NCBI GenBank assembly: GCA_038316385.1
Contig: JBBQAN010000007.1
Location: 75,735 to 139,734, forward strand
Length of the DNA: 64,000 nucleotides
DNA from: SZAS-103 sp038316385
GTDB taxonomy: Bacteria; Pseudomonadota; Gammaproteobacteria; Xanthomonadales; Xanthomonadaceae
Direction: 5' to 3'
How positions within the stretch are numbered: position 1 is the stretch's first letter; every line of letters starts with the position of its first letter. Shown one piece after another: positions 44,224 through 52,623 of the stretch. The position numbers were made by a program, and so were the translations under genes. The notes beneath the pieces are model-generated. The model worked only from the letters and a program-made list of their open reading frames with translations, did no database searches and was not told where the DNA came from.

Positions 44224-45150
44224 GTGGAGTTCAAGGATTATTACAAGGTGCTCGGCGTCGAGCCTGGCGCAGGCGAGGCCGAAATCAAGACGTCGTATCG
44301 GCGCCTTGCGCGCAAGTTCCATCCGGATGTCAGCAAGGAATCAGGCGCCGAGGAAAAATTCAAATCGGTCAACGAGGCCTATGAAGTGCTGCGTGACGCG
44401 AAGAAGCGCGCGGCCTACGATCAATTGCGCACGCGCGGCTACAAGCCGGGCGAGGAGTTCCGTCCGCCTCCGGATTTCAATCAGGCTTACGGCAATCAAG
44501 GCAATGGCGGCGAATACAATTTCGATTTTGGCGATGAGGGCGGCGGCGGTTTCAGCGACTTCTTCGAATCGCTGTTCGGCGCGCGCGCGCGCGGACAGCG
44601 CGGCGGCCAACCGTCGCACCCCGGTCAGCAGCAGAGTCCCGCCGGCGATCTGCGCGCGAAACTGAGCGTACCGCTGGAAGCGGTATTCACTGGCGGCAGC
44701 CAGCGCATCCAGATCGAGGAACGCGTGCTCGACGTGAAAATTCCTGCAGGCGTGCGGCCGGGGCAGGTAATACGGCTCGCGGGACAGGGGCGCGGCGCGC
44801 GTGGGCGGGCGGGAGATCTGCTGCTCGAAGTCGATTACCGCCCACATCCGGAATTCGAAGTCGATGGTTTGAATGTGCTCTACACATTACCGCTCGCGCC
44901 TTGGGAAGCGGCGCTGGGCGCGACCGTCAGCGTGCACACGCTCGGCGGCGCGGTCGAATTGAAGATTCCGCCGAACAGCGACAGCGGTAAAAAGCTGCGT
45001 TTGCGCGGACGCGGCTTGCCCGGAAAACCCGCAACCGGCGATCAGATCGTCGAAGTCGAAGTGCGCACTCCGAAAGCGTCGACTGATGAGCAGAAAGAGT
45101 TCTACGGCGAGATGCAGAAGCTGTTCGTGTTTGATCCACGGCGCGCTTGA
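44224..45150 (+). CDS. cbpA: DnaJ-class cochaperone (CbpA type)
   Basis: A 308-residue J-domain protein: J domain at about residues 1-68 with HPD at 33-35, a Gly/Phe-rich linker (about 75-135, GDEGGGGFSDFFESLFGARARG) and two C-terminal substrate-binding beta domains without the DnaJ zinc finger, the CbpA layout. It stimulates DnaK; E. coli CbpA also binds DNA. GTG at 44224 (MEFKDYYKVLG) is the likely start because GGGAGG stands just upstream; the ATG four codons earlier overlaps that site. It is convergent with the pilH-like gene, 21 bases apart, with a small hairpin (45156-45168) between. Confidence 0.9.
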   Translation: MEFKDYYKVLGVEPGAGEAEIKTSYRRLARKFHPDVSKESGAEEKFKSVNEAYEVLRDAKKRAAYDQLRTRGYKPGEEFRPPPDFNQAYGNQGNGGEYNFDFGDEGGGGFSDFFESLFGARARGQRGGQPSHPGQQQSPAGDLRAKLSVPLEAVFTGGSQRIQIEERVLDVKIPAGVRPGQVIRLAGQGRGARGRAGDLLLEVDYRPHPEFEVDGLNVLYTLPLAPWEAALGATVSVHTLGGAVELKIPPNSDSGKKLRLRGRGLPGKPATGDQIVEVEVRTPKASTDEQKEFYGEMQKLFVFDPRRA

Positions 45151-45171
45151 CGCATCCGCAAACTGCGGCAA

Positions 45172-45537
45172 TCAGCTACCGAGTTGTTCCTTGATTGCTG
45201 CTTCGAGTTGCGCTTCGTTGAACGGCTTGGTGATGTAGGCCTTTGCGCCTTGGCGCATGCCCCAAGCCTTGTCGGTTTCCTGATCCTTGGTGGTGACGAG
45301 AATGACCGGGATATGCGCAGTCGTCGGTTCCTTCGAAATCTGGCGCGTCGCCTGAAAACCGTTGAGGTTCGGCATCACCACGTCCATCAGGATGAGGTCG
45401 GGGATATGTTTCTTCGCTGCCGCAACTCCGGCCGCGCCATCTTCGGCGGTGACCACCGAATGGCCGAGTGCTTCGACGATGCGCCGCATGCCGGTTAACT
45501 GGGATGGTGAATCATCGACGATCAGGATGCGCGCCAT
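45172..45537 (-). CDS. pilH: PilH-like single-domain response regulator
   Basis: A 121-residue receiver-only protein. Asp8/Asp9 (VDDS), phosphoacceptor Asp52 (LILMDVVMP), the Thr in LVTTKDQETDKAWG and Lys in YITKPF are all present. The GFQATRQ and VTTKDQETDKAWGMRQGA stretches match PilH, the type IV pilus chemosensory (Chp) retraction regulator, rather than CheY. The rest of the pil-chp cluster is not in the window, so this is a detached copy or paralogue. It follows the AcuI gene by 96 bases on the same strand. Confidence 0.78.
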   Translation of the reverse strand: MARILIVDDSPSQLTGMRRIVEALGHSVVTAEDGAAGVAAAKKHIPDLILMDVVMPNLNGFQATRQISKEPTTAHIPVILVTTKDQETDKAWGMRQGAKAYITKPFNEAQLEAAIKEQLGS

Positions 45538-45633
45538 GCCAGTTCTCTCAGGGGGTGCAATGCGCCATTGTAGTCGTGCGTTGGCGCTTGTCCATCGGAA
45601 CGTTGACCATCGGTCGGGCCGATAGTCGGTGGC

Positions 45634-46629
45634 CTAAATCCGAACCAAAGTGCGTCCGAACGAGCCGCCACCCAGCATGATCGGAAATACCAGCGGCAAC
45701 GTGTCGAGACCGACCGTGCGGGTGCAGATCGCATCCAGATGCGCCGGCTTCCACGGCCCGGCCAGATGCTCCCAGACCTGCTGGCGCTGTGCACGTGGCG
45801 TACCTGCGGAAGCAATTCCGAGCAGTGACACGCCGCGGATGATCATCGGCATCACCGTGGTCGCGAGCGCCGCGCCACCGGCCAGTCCGCAGCAGGCGAT
45901 GTTGCCGTAGGGTTGGATGACGCGGGTCAGACCGGCGAGCATGTCGTCGCCGACGTTGTCGATCGCGCCTGCCCAGCGGGCATTCTCCAGCGGGCGCTTG
46001 CCTAGGTCGAGATCCTTGCGCGAGATCACCTCGCGTGCGCCAAGCTCGGTGAGGAAATCCCGATGATCCATCTTGCCGGTGATCGCATGCGCCTCGAACC
46101 CAGCGCGCGCAAGGATGTCGATTGCGAGCATGCCGACGCCGCCGCTCGCGCCGGTCACCGCGATCGGCCCCATGTCGGGCGTTTGCCCGTTGGCTTCCAT
46201 GCGCAACAGCGCGAGCGCTGCGGTGAAACCCGCGGTGCCCAGGATCATCGCTTCGCGTAGATCCAGACCATGCGGCAGCGCGATCGTGTTCGCAGCTTCG
46301 AGGCGCACATAATCCGAATAACCACCATCGCGCGTCTCCGACAATCCGCTGCCGGTGCACAACACTGCATCTCCTTCGCGGAAATTCGCGTCTGTGGATG
46401 CAACCACGTGTCCGGCGGCATCGATGCCACCGATGAGCGGAAACTTGCGCAGGATCTTGCCTGCGCCGGTTCCGGCCAGCGCATCCTTGTAGTTGACCGA
46501 TGAATACGCTGCCTTGATCACGACTTCGCCTGGCGAGAGATCGGCGAGCGTCACATCCTCAATGCCGGCGCGATGCGTGCCGTTGGTACTGTGGATGCGA
46601 AAGGTGCGGAAGCTTGCGGGGATGGTCAT
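45634..46629 (-). CDS. acuI: Acrylyl-CoA reductase / YhdH-type NADPH oxidoreductase
   Basis: A 331-residue zinc-independent medium-chain dehydrogenase/reductase of the YhdH/AcuI group, which reduces acryloyl-CoA to propanoyl-CoA with NADPH. Signature parts: SSVNYKDALAGTG (about residues 43-55), PLIGGIDAAGHV, the nucleotide-binding VTGASGGVGMLAIDIL (about 150-165) and YGNIACCGLAGG. The start at 46629 has GAGGAT upstream. A detoxifying role against acrylate is established for the family; the natural context here is unclear. Confidence 0.9.
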   Translation of the reverse strand: MTIPASFRTFRIHSTNGTHRAGIEDVTLADLSPGEVVIKAAYSSVNYKDALAGTGAGKILRKFPLIGGIDAAGHVVASTDANFREGDAVLCTGSGLSETRDGGYSDYVRLEAANTIALPHGLDLREAMILGTAGFTAALALLRMEANGQTPDMGPIAVTGASGGVGMLAIDILARAGFEAHAITGKMDHRDFLTELGAREVISRKDLDLGKRPLENARWAGAIDNVGDDMLAGLTRVIQPYGNIACCGLAGGAALATTVMPMIIRGVSLLGIASAGTPRAQRQQVWEHLAGPWKPAHLDAICTRTVGLDTLPLVFPIMLGGGSFGRTLVRI

Positions 46630-46750
46630 GCAGATCCTCTGACGATTGCGATACCCAAGCATAGCCGCAGGCATCGCTGCGATCACGGTTTGTGGATCGC
46701 GTCAGCCGCTAGTGCGCATCCATGCCCGCGGCATTTTTCGGCCATGTGCG

Positions 46751-46781
46751 AAAAAAACAGGCGGCCGAAGCCGCCTGTTTT
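46751..46781 (-). terminator. Rho-independent terminator of the M3 peptidase gene
   Basis: On the minus strand AAAACAGGCGGC pairs perfectly with GCCGCCTGTTTT over 12 bp around a TTCG tetraloop, followed by further Ts (seven in all). It starts 21 bases after the peptidase stop codon. This is a textbook intrinsic terminator and the best one in the window. Confidence 0.93.
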
Positions 46782-46801
46782 GATGCTGCATTGCGCGACG
46801 C

Positions 46802-49003
46802 TTACTGTTGCGCAGGTTTGGCGGTCAGGCCTTTCTTTTCGAGATACGGCTCGACGCTCGGCTCCTTGCCGCGGAAGTCCAGGTACAACTGGTGGGCATC
46901 CTTGGTGCCGCCGCGCGAAAGCACGGTGTCTTCGTAATGCTGGCCGTTGGCGCGCGTCAAGCCGCCGTGTTCGGAGAACCACTGGAACGCATCCTGTGCG
47001 AGCACGGCCGTCCACAGGTAGGCGTAGTAACCGGCCGCGTAACCGCCGCTCCAGATGTGCTGGAAGTAGGTGCTGCGATAGCGCGGTGGCACTTCGTCGA
47101 CGGCGACGCCGTATTTCTTCAGTGCGGCAGTCTCGAACGCATCGGCGTCCTGTCGTGGTGCATCTGCGGGCAGTTCGTGCCAGGCCATGTCGAGCAGGGC
47201 GGCGGCGACGTATTCGGTCGTCGCGTAACCCTGGTTGAAGGTGCCGGACTTCTTGATCTTCGCGACCAGGTCGGCAGGCATCGGTGCGCCGGTCTTGTAG
47301 TGCTTCGCGTAATTCGCGAACACCTTCGGATCGAGCGCCCAGTTTTCATTGAACTGCGACGGGAACTCGACAAAATCGCGTGGCGTGTTCGCGCCGGAGA
47401 ACAGTGGATATTTCACGTTCGACAGCATGCCGTGCAGGCCGTGGCCGAATTCATGGAACATCGTGGTCACGTCGTCAAACGAGATCAGCGCCGGCTGGCC
47501 AGGTGCGGGCTTTGTGAAGTTGCCCACGTTGATGATCACCGGACGCTGGTGCAGCAGGTCGCTCTGGTCGACGAATGTATCCATCCACGCGCCGCCGTGC
47601 TTGCTGTCGCGCGCGAAGTAGTCGAAGTAGAACAGCGCGATCGACTTGTTCTTGTCGTCGAACACCTCGAACACGCGCACGTCGGGCTGATAAACGGGAA
47701 GATCCTTGCGCTCCTTGAAGGTCAGGCCATAGAGTTGGTTTGCGGCAAAGAACACGCCGTCCTTGAGTACGCGATCGAGTTCGAAATACGGCTTGATCTG
47801 CGCTTCATCGAGGTCGTATTCGGCCTTGCGCACCTGCTCTGCGTAAAAGTCCCAATCCCACGGTTGCAGCTTGACGCCCATCGCGTGCTTGACGGCGGCC
47901 TGCGTATTGATCAGCACCTGAATCTTCGCAGCCTCGGCTTTTGCATTGACGACTGCAGGTGCGGCGACGCGGGTCATCAGATCGATCGCGGCCGTGGGGT
48001 TCTTTGCCATCTGGTCTTCGAGCGCGTAAGCGGCATAGTTCGGATAGCCCAGCAGCTTCGCGCGTTGCGCACGCAATTGCGCCATCTCGGAGATGATCGC
48101 GCGGTTGTCGTTCGGGCCGTCGGTATCACTGCGGCTGATCGAGTTCTTGAAGAGTTTCTCGCGCAGAGCGCGGTTTTTCAGCGTAGCCAACGCGGGCTGC
48201 GTTGTGGTGTTCTGCAGAGGCAGCAAGTATTTGCCGTCGAGATGCCGGCCCTTGGCGGCTTCGGCCGCAGCTGCGATGTCGTCGTCCGACATGCCGTCGA
48301 GATCGGCCTTGTTGTCCACGACGACCGCGCCGGCGGCGGTGGAAGCGAGCACGTTCTTGCCGAACTCGGTGGAGAGCGTGGCAAGGCGCTCGTTCATCGC
48401 CTTGATCTTGGTCTTGTCGGCATCGTTCAACAGCGCGCCGGCGCGCACGAACATGTCGTAGTAGCGTTCGACCAAGTGATTGGATTCCGGATCGAGCTTG
48501 AGCGTCGCGCGCTGATCGTACACCGCCTTCACGCGCGCGAAGAGTTTCGGATCGAGCGTGATCGCGTCCTGGTGCTGCGACATCTTCGGCGCCATGTCCT
48601 CCTCGATCTTCTGGATCGCATCGTTGGTGGTCGACTGGCTAAGGTTGAAGAACACCTTCGAAGTGCGGGTCAGTAGCGCGCCGGTTTTTTCCATCGCTAC
48701 GATGGTGTTCTCGAAGGTCGCGGGCTCCGGATTGTTGGCGATCGCAGCCATTTCCTTGCGCTGCTGACGCATGCCTTCGTCGAGGGCGGGCGTGTAGTCG
48801 CTGTCCTTGATCTTGTCGAAGGCCGGCGTCTGATATTGCAGCTTGCTCGACGCATAGAACGGGTTGGAGGCGGTGAAGGACATGGTGGCTTCGGTGTGAT
48901 TGGACATCGGCTTGGCATCGGCAGCGAATACGCCGGCGGAAAGAGTCAGGCTGGCTGCGATTGCAATCGTCAACAGGCGGGGCAGGGTGCGGGATGGTGA
49001 CAT
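46802..49003 (-). CDS. dcp: Secreted M3 family metallopeptidase (Dcp type)
   Basis: A 733-residue peptidyl-dipeptidase/oligopeptidase. The zinc motif HEFGH is at residues 517-521 (His517, Glu518, His521), with the third ligand Glu expected in NTPRDFVEFPSQFNENW about 25 residues on. A signal peptide (about residues 1-28, ending VFAADA) indicates periplasmic export, unlike cytoplasmic E. coli Dcp; exported versions are common in xanthomonads. It breaks down short peptides. It has its own promoter candidate and a strong terminator, so it is a single-gene unit. Confidence 0.93.
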   Translation of the reverse strand: MSPSRTLPRLLTIAIAASLTLSAGVFAADAKPMSNHTEATMSFTASNPFYASSKLQYQTPAFDKIKDSDYTPALDEGMRQQRKEMAAIANNPEPATFENTIVAMEKTGALLTRTSKVFFNLSQSTTNDAIQKIEEDMAPKMSQHQDAITLDPKLFARVKAVYDQRATLKLDPESNHLVERYYDMFVRAGALLNDADKTKIKAMNERLATLSTEFGKNVLASTAAGAVVVDNKADLDGMSDDDIAAAAEAAKGRHLDGKYLLPLQNTTTQPALATLKNRALREKLFKNSISRSDTDGPNDNRAIISEMAQLRAQRAKLLGYPNYAAYALEDQMAKNPTAAIDLMTRVAAPAVVNAKAEAAKIQVLINTQAAVKHAMGVKLQPWDWDFYAEQVRKAEYDLDEAQIKPYFELDRVLKDGVFFAANQLYGLTFKERKDLPVYQPDVRVFEVFDDKNKSIALFYFDYFARDSKHGGAWMDTFVDQSDLLHQRPVIINVGNFTKPAPGQPALISFDDVTTMFHEFGHGLHGMLSNVKYPLFSGANTPRDFVEFPSQFNENWALDPKVFANYAKHYKTGAPMPADLVAKIKKSGTFNQGYATTEYVAAALLDMAWHELPADAPRQDADAFETAALKKYGVAVDEVPPRYRSTYFQHIWSGGYAAGYYAYLWTAVLAQDAFQWFSEHGGLTRANGQHYEDTVLSRGGTKDAHQLYLDFRGKEPSVEPYLEKKGLTAKPAQQ

Positions 49004-49056
49004 CGGGGGGAATCCTCGTTGTGGGCAGGTTGTCGCGTATTTGGCTGAACCTTCTG

Positions 49057-49085
49057 ATGATAAGCGCTATGGCTCGCCGGGCCAA
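49057..49085 (-). promoter_or_regulatory. Sigma-70-like promoter of the M3 peptidase gene
   Basis: On the minus strand TTGGCC (4 of 6 to consensus) and TATCAT (5 of 6) are separated by exactly 17 bases. The -10 lies 53 bases upstream of the ATG at 49003. It is one of the better two-box matches in the window. Confidence 0.45.
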
Positions 49086-49261
49086 TGTGACCGATGGCAG
49101 GGGTGAGCAGGTGAGGCGAAGCACTGCTTCGCTCCTGCGAACGCCAGCACATGGATGTGTTGACCGGAAGGTCACGCAGGGATGCCTGTTTGCGGCACGC
49201 TCGACGAAGCTATGCCGACGGGCCGAAAGAGATTTTCCAGTTAGCTATGGCGCGAGCCTGA

Positions 49262-49849
49262 TCACTTCGTCTGCCCGATCTTTGATTCTTCGCCCCATTT
49301 GTCGGCGCCGGTGAGTTTGTCGATCATGGAATCGAGTTTGCAAAGGCTATCGGGTGGAATGTTTGTATCAGTCTTCGTAACAGGTTTCCGGTCGCGAGCC
49401 CTGCAAAGAAAACCCGGATAAAGAACGCGGTTATATTCGACTGGTGCGTTAATGACGGTGATGGTTTCATAGCCGACATCGGGGGGAGGCGGTCCAAAAA
49501 TAGGCTTGAGCTTGAAAAACTTCATCGCCTCGATCTGTTTGACTAGCTTGTTGTAATCGTCCAGCGTCAAGACGTTCTTTCTGACAAGGTTGCAGCACGC
49601 AGGAGGTGCGGATTTTGGATCGTTCGCCACGAACGTGACGCTTCGATCTCCGAGGATGGTAACGCTGTATGCGGGGCACGAGCCCATGCACGGCACGCGT
49701 TCAAGGCGGATCAGGATGTCGCGTTGTGCATCCGCTGATTTGCTCGTCGCTTTCGTGGAAGCCGGAGCCGGCTGCACCGCTGCGCGTGCGACAGTCGCCG
49801 CCGCCCACAAAGACAGGATCAGCAGCAGCACGGGCAGACGGATTGACAT
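49262..49849 (-). CDS. Small secreted protein with DUF6438-like domain
   Basis: A 195-residue protein with a signal peptide (about residues 1-24). The mature part contains ILIRLERVPCMGSCPAYSV (Cys54 and Cys58) followed by the GDRSVTFVAN pattern, which I associate with the DUF6438 family of unknown function. Two more cysteines (PACCNLV) and one near the C-terminus suggest disulfides. Its ATG overlaps the lpdA stop by one base (TGATG), so it is translated from the sucA-sucB-lpdA message. The link between an exported protein and 2-oxoglutarate dehydrogenase is unexplained. Confidence 0.72.
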   Translation of the reverse strand: MSIRLPVLLLILSLWAAATVARAAVQPAPASTKATSKSADAQRDILIRLERVPCMGSCPAYSVTILGDRSVTFVANDPKSAPPACCNLVRKNVLTLDDYNKLVKQIEAMKFFKLKPIFGPPPPDVGYETITVINAPVEYNRVLYPGFLCRARDRKPVTKTDTNIPPDSLCKLDSMIDKLTGADKWGEESKIGQTK

Positions 49850-51288
49850 CAATTCGCCTTGTGAATCGCCCGCTTGTCCACCGCGAGCGCGGCTTCATGC
49901 ACGGCTTCGCTCAAGGTCGGGTGCGCATGGCAGATGCGGGCGAGGTCTTCGGCGGCGCCCTTGAACTCCATCGTGACGACGGCTTCGTGGATCAGTTCGG
50001 ACACGCTAACGCCGACCATGTGCGCGCCGAGCAGGCGGTCGGTTTCGGCGTGGGCGATCAGCTTCACCATGCCGGCTGGCTCGTTCATTGCGACGGCACG
50101 GCCGATCGCGGCGAACGGGAAGGTTCCAGTCTTGTACGGAATGCCGGCGGCCTTGAGTTCGGCTTCGGTCTTGCCGACCCAAGCGATTTCCGGCTCGGTG
50201 TAGATCACCCAAGGCACGGTGTCGAGGTTGACGTGGCCTGGCAGGCCGGCGATCAGTTCTGCAACCGCGACGCCTTCCTCGCTACCTTTGTGCGCAAGCA
50301 TCGGGCCACGCACGCAATCGCCGACCGCCCACACACCATCAGCGCCGGTATGGCAATGCTCGTCGACCGCAATACGGCCGCGTTCGTCGATCTGCACGCC
50401 AGTACCTTCCGCGAGCACGCCCCTGATTGCGGCGCGACGGCCGACCGAAACCAGCAACTTGTCGACAGTGATCGTCTTCTCGCCGTCCTTGCCGGTGTAG
50501 GTGAGCGATACTTCGTGGCCCTTGATTTCCGCCTTGCTGACCTTTGCATTCAACTGGATGTCGAGACCCTGCTTGGCGAATTCCTTGAACGCGATTTTCG
50601 CGATGTCGGGATCAGCTGCGCCGAGGAAATCCGGCAGTGCTTCGAGGATCGTGACTTCGCTTCCAAGACGCCGCCACACGCTGCCGAGTTCCAACCCGAT
50701 CACGCCGGCGCCGATTACGCCAAGGCGTTTGGGTACGGACTCGAAATCGAGCGCACCGGCGTTATCGACGATGGTTTTGCCATCGAATTTAGCGAACGGC
50801 AATTCAATCGGCGTCGAACCCGGCGCGAGAATCACATTGGTTGCGCTGAATTCGGTTTCCTTGCCGTCAGCCGATTTGACCTTCACTACGCGATTCGGAT
50901 GGAGAGTTGCAAAGCCGGCGATCGCAGTGACCTTGTTCGCCTTGAACAGCATCGCAATGCCGCCGGTGAACTGCTTCACGATCTTGTCCTTGCGGCCGAC
51001 CATGGTGCCGACGTCGATCGCTGCGTTGTTCGCGGTGATGCCGTGGACGGCGAAGCTGTGCTGCAGGTTGTAAAACTGGCGCGAGGAATCGAGCAGCGCT
51101 TTCGACGGAATGCAGCCGACCCGCAGGCAGGTGCCGCCGAGTGCGGGCTTGCCGTCCTTGCCGAGTGCGTCGTCGATGCAGGCTGTCTTCAAGCCAAGTT
51201 GCGCGCAGCGAATGGCGGCGACGTATCCGGCCGGGCCGGCGCCGATGATGATGACATCGAAAGTTTCGTTTGTTGAGGCAGCGCTCAT
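49849..51288 (-). CDS. lpdA: Dihydrolipoyl dehydrogenase (E3)
   Basis: A 479-residue FAD enzyme that reoxidises dihydrolipoamide in 2-oxoacid dehydrogenase complexes. The FAD-binding GAGPAGYVAAIRCAQ (about 17-31) and redox-active disulfide Cys54/Cys59 in GGTCLRVGCIPSK are present, with NAD-binding GAGVIGLELGSVW and the C-terminal His-Glu pair in HAHPTLSEAVHEA. AGGGA sits seven bases before the ATG. It is third in the sucA-sucB-lpdA operon, 45 bases after sucB, so this is the E3 dedicated to 2-oxoglutarate dehydrogenase. Confidence 0.96.
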   Translation of the reverse strand: MSAASTNETFDVIIIGAGPAGYVAAIRCAQLGLKTACIDDALGKDGKPALGGTCLRVGCIPSKALLDSSRQFYNLQHSFAVHGITANNAAIDVGTMVGRKDKIVKQFTGGIAMLFKANKVTAIAGFATLHPNRVVKVKSADGKETEFSATNVILAPGSTPIELPFAKFDGKTIVDNAGALDFESVPKRLGVIGAGVIGLELGSVWRRLGSEVTILEALPDFLGAADPDIAKIAFKEFAKQGLDIQLNAKVSKAEIKGHEVSLTYTGKDGEKTITVDKLLVSVGRRAAIRGVLAEGTGVQIDERGRIAVDEHCHTGADGVWAVGDCVRGPMLAHKGSEEGVAVAELIAGLPGHVNLDTVPWVIYTEPEIAWVGKTEAELKAAGIPYKTGTFPFAAIGRAVAMNEPAGMVKLIAHAETDRLLGAHMVGVSVSELIHEAVVTMEFKGAAEDLARICHAHPTLSEAVHEAALAVDKRAIHKAN

Positions 51289-51333
51289 CTGTCATCCCTT
51301 GATTTGATCGATCGCACAACGAAAGGCAGGAAG

Positions 51334-52593
51334 TTACAAGCCGAGCAACATCCGGTGCGGATTCTCGAGCTGGTTCTTGATGTCCACCAGGAATAGCACC
51401 GCGTCTTTGCCATCGATGATGCGGTGGTCGTAGCTGATCGCGATGTACATCATCGGCGCGGCGACGACCTGGCCGTTCTCGACGATCGCGCGTTCCTTGA
51501 TCGTGTGCATGCCGAGGATGGCGCTCTGCGGCGGATTCACGATCGGCGTGGAGAACAGCGAGCCGAAGGTGCCGCCATTGGTGATGGTGAAGGTGCCGCC
51601 TTGCAAATCTTCGAGCTTCAAGCCGCCTTCGCGCGCAGCCTTCGCATAGCCGATGATTGCTTTCTCGATGTCCGCAAAGCTCATCGTCTCGGCATTGCGC
51701 AGTACCGGCGTGACCAACCCTCTATCGGTGGAAACGGCAATCGAGATGTCGCAGTAGCCGTGGTAAATCACGTCGTTGCCATCAACCGAGGCGTTGACGA
51801 CCGGATGCCGCGCTAGCGCATTTGCTGCGGCCTTCACGAAGAAACTCATGAAGCCCAGCTTCACGCCATTGGCCTTCTCGAACGCTTCACCCTGCGACTT
51901 GCGCATATCCATCACCGCCTTGAGGTTGACTTCGTTGGACGAAGTCAGCATCGCGATGGAATTCTTCGACAGCATCAGGCGCTCGGCAATTTTGATGCGC
52001 ATGCGCGTCATCGGGACGCGCTCTTCAGGGCGTGGGCCGGATGGCATCGTGATCGACGCGACCGGTACGGCTTGACCAGCCGTTCGGCTGTTAGAAACCG
52101 CGGGCGTTGAAGCGGCCGGAACGGTAGCACCTCCCGAACGCATGAAATTGATCAGGTCTTCCTTGGTCACCTGGTTGCCGCGACCGGTACCAACGACGTT
52201 GGCCGGATCGACATGCTTTTCTTGGGCAGTGAAACGTGCGCCCGGCGACAGTGATGACGTGTCGGATTTTGATTCAGGTGCCGATGCGGTCGCCATTTTC
52301 GGAGATTCGGCCTTGCCCGCTTCTGCCTTTTGCGCGCTCGGCGCTGTCGCAACTGCCGTGTCGTCAATGATCGCCAGCAACTGCGAACTGGTTACCGTGC
52401 TGCCGGTCTCGAACTTGATTTCCCTCAATACGCCATCGACTGGCGCGGGTACTTCCAGTACGACTTTGTCGGTTTCCAGATCGACGAGGTTTTCGTCGCG
52501 CTTGACCGCGTCTCCGGGTTTCTTGTGCCACGCTGCGATGGTCGCGTCGGAAACGGATTCGGGCAGAACCGGAACTTTGACTTCGATGCTCAT
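51334..52593 (-). CDS. sucB: Dihydrolipoyllysine succinyltransferase (E2 of 2-oxoglutarate dehydrogenase)
   Basis: A 419-residue E2 core. Lipoyl domain with Lys43 in DLETDKVVLEV; an Ala/Ser/Thr/Pro linker; E3-binding domain (about residues 118-155, LSPGARFTAQEKHVDPANVVGTG); a second linker; and the catalytic domain ending in SYDHRIIDGKDAVLFL, where the His-Asp active site lies. It has one lipoyl domain as in E. coli SucB. AGGA stands eight bases before the ATG; 30 bases separate it from sucA. Confidence 0.96.
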   Translation of the reverse strand: MSIEVKVPVLPESVSDATIAAWHKKPGDAVKRDENLVDLETDKVVLEVPAPVDGVLREIKFETGSTVTSSQLLAIIDDTAVATAPSAQKAEAGKAESPKMATASAPESKSDTSSLSPGARFTAQEKHVDPANVVGTGRGNQVTKEDLINFMRSGGATVPAASTPAVSNSRTAGQAVPVASITMPSGPRPEERVPMTRMRIKIAERLMLSKNSIAMLTSSNEVNLKAVMDMRKSQGEAFEKANGVKLGFMSFFVKAAANALARHPVVNASVDGNDVIYHGYCDISIAVSTDRGLVTPVLRNAETMSFADIEKAIIGYAKAAREGGLKLEDLQGGTFTITNGGTFGSLFSTPIVNPPQSAILGMHTIKERAIVENGQVVAAPMMYIAISYDHRIIDGKDAVLFLVDIKNQLENPHRMLLGL

Positions 52594-52623
52594 GATGGAG
52601 TCCTGAAAGAATGGATCAAATGC

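Noticed and set aside
46808..48676. 622-codon open frame antisense to the M3 peptidase gene
   Set aside because: High-GC shadow: no recognisable domain, and the minus-strand peptidase is complete with HEFGH motif, promoter and terminator.
49669..51276. 535-codon open frame antisense to lpdA
   Set aside because: Mirror of a certain gene; His/Asp-rich translation without motifs.
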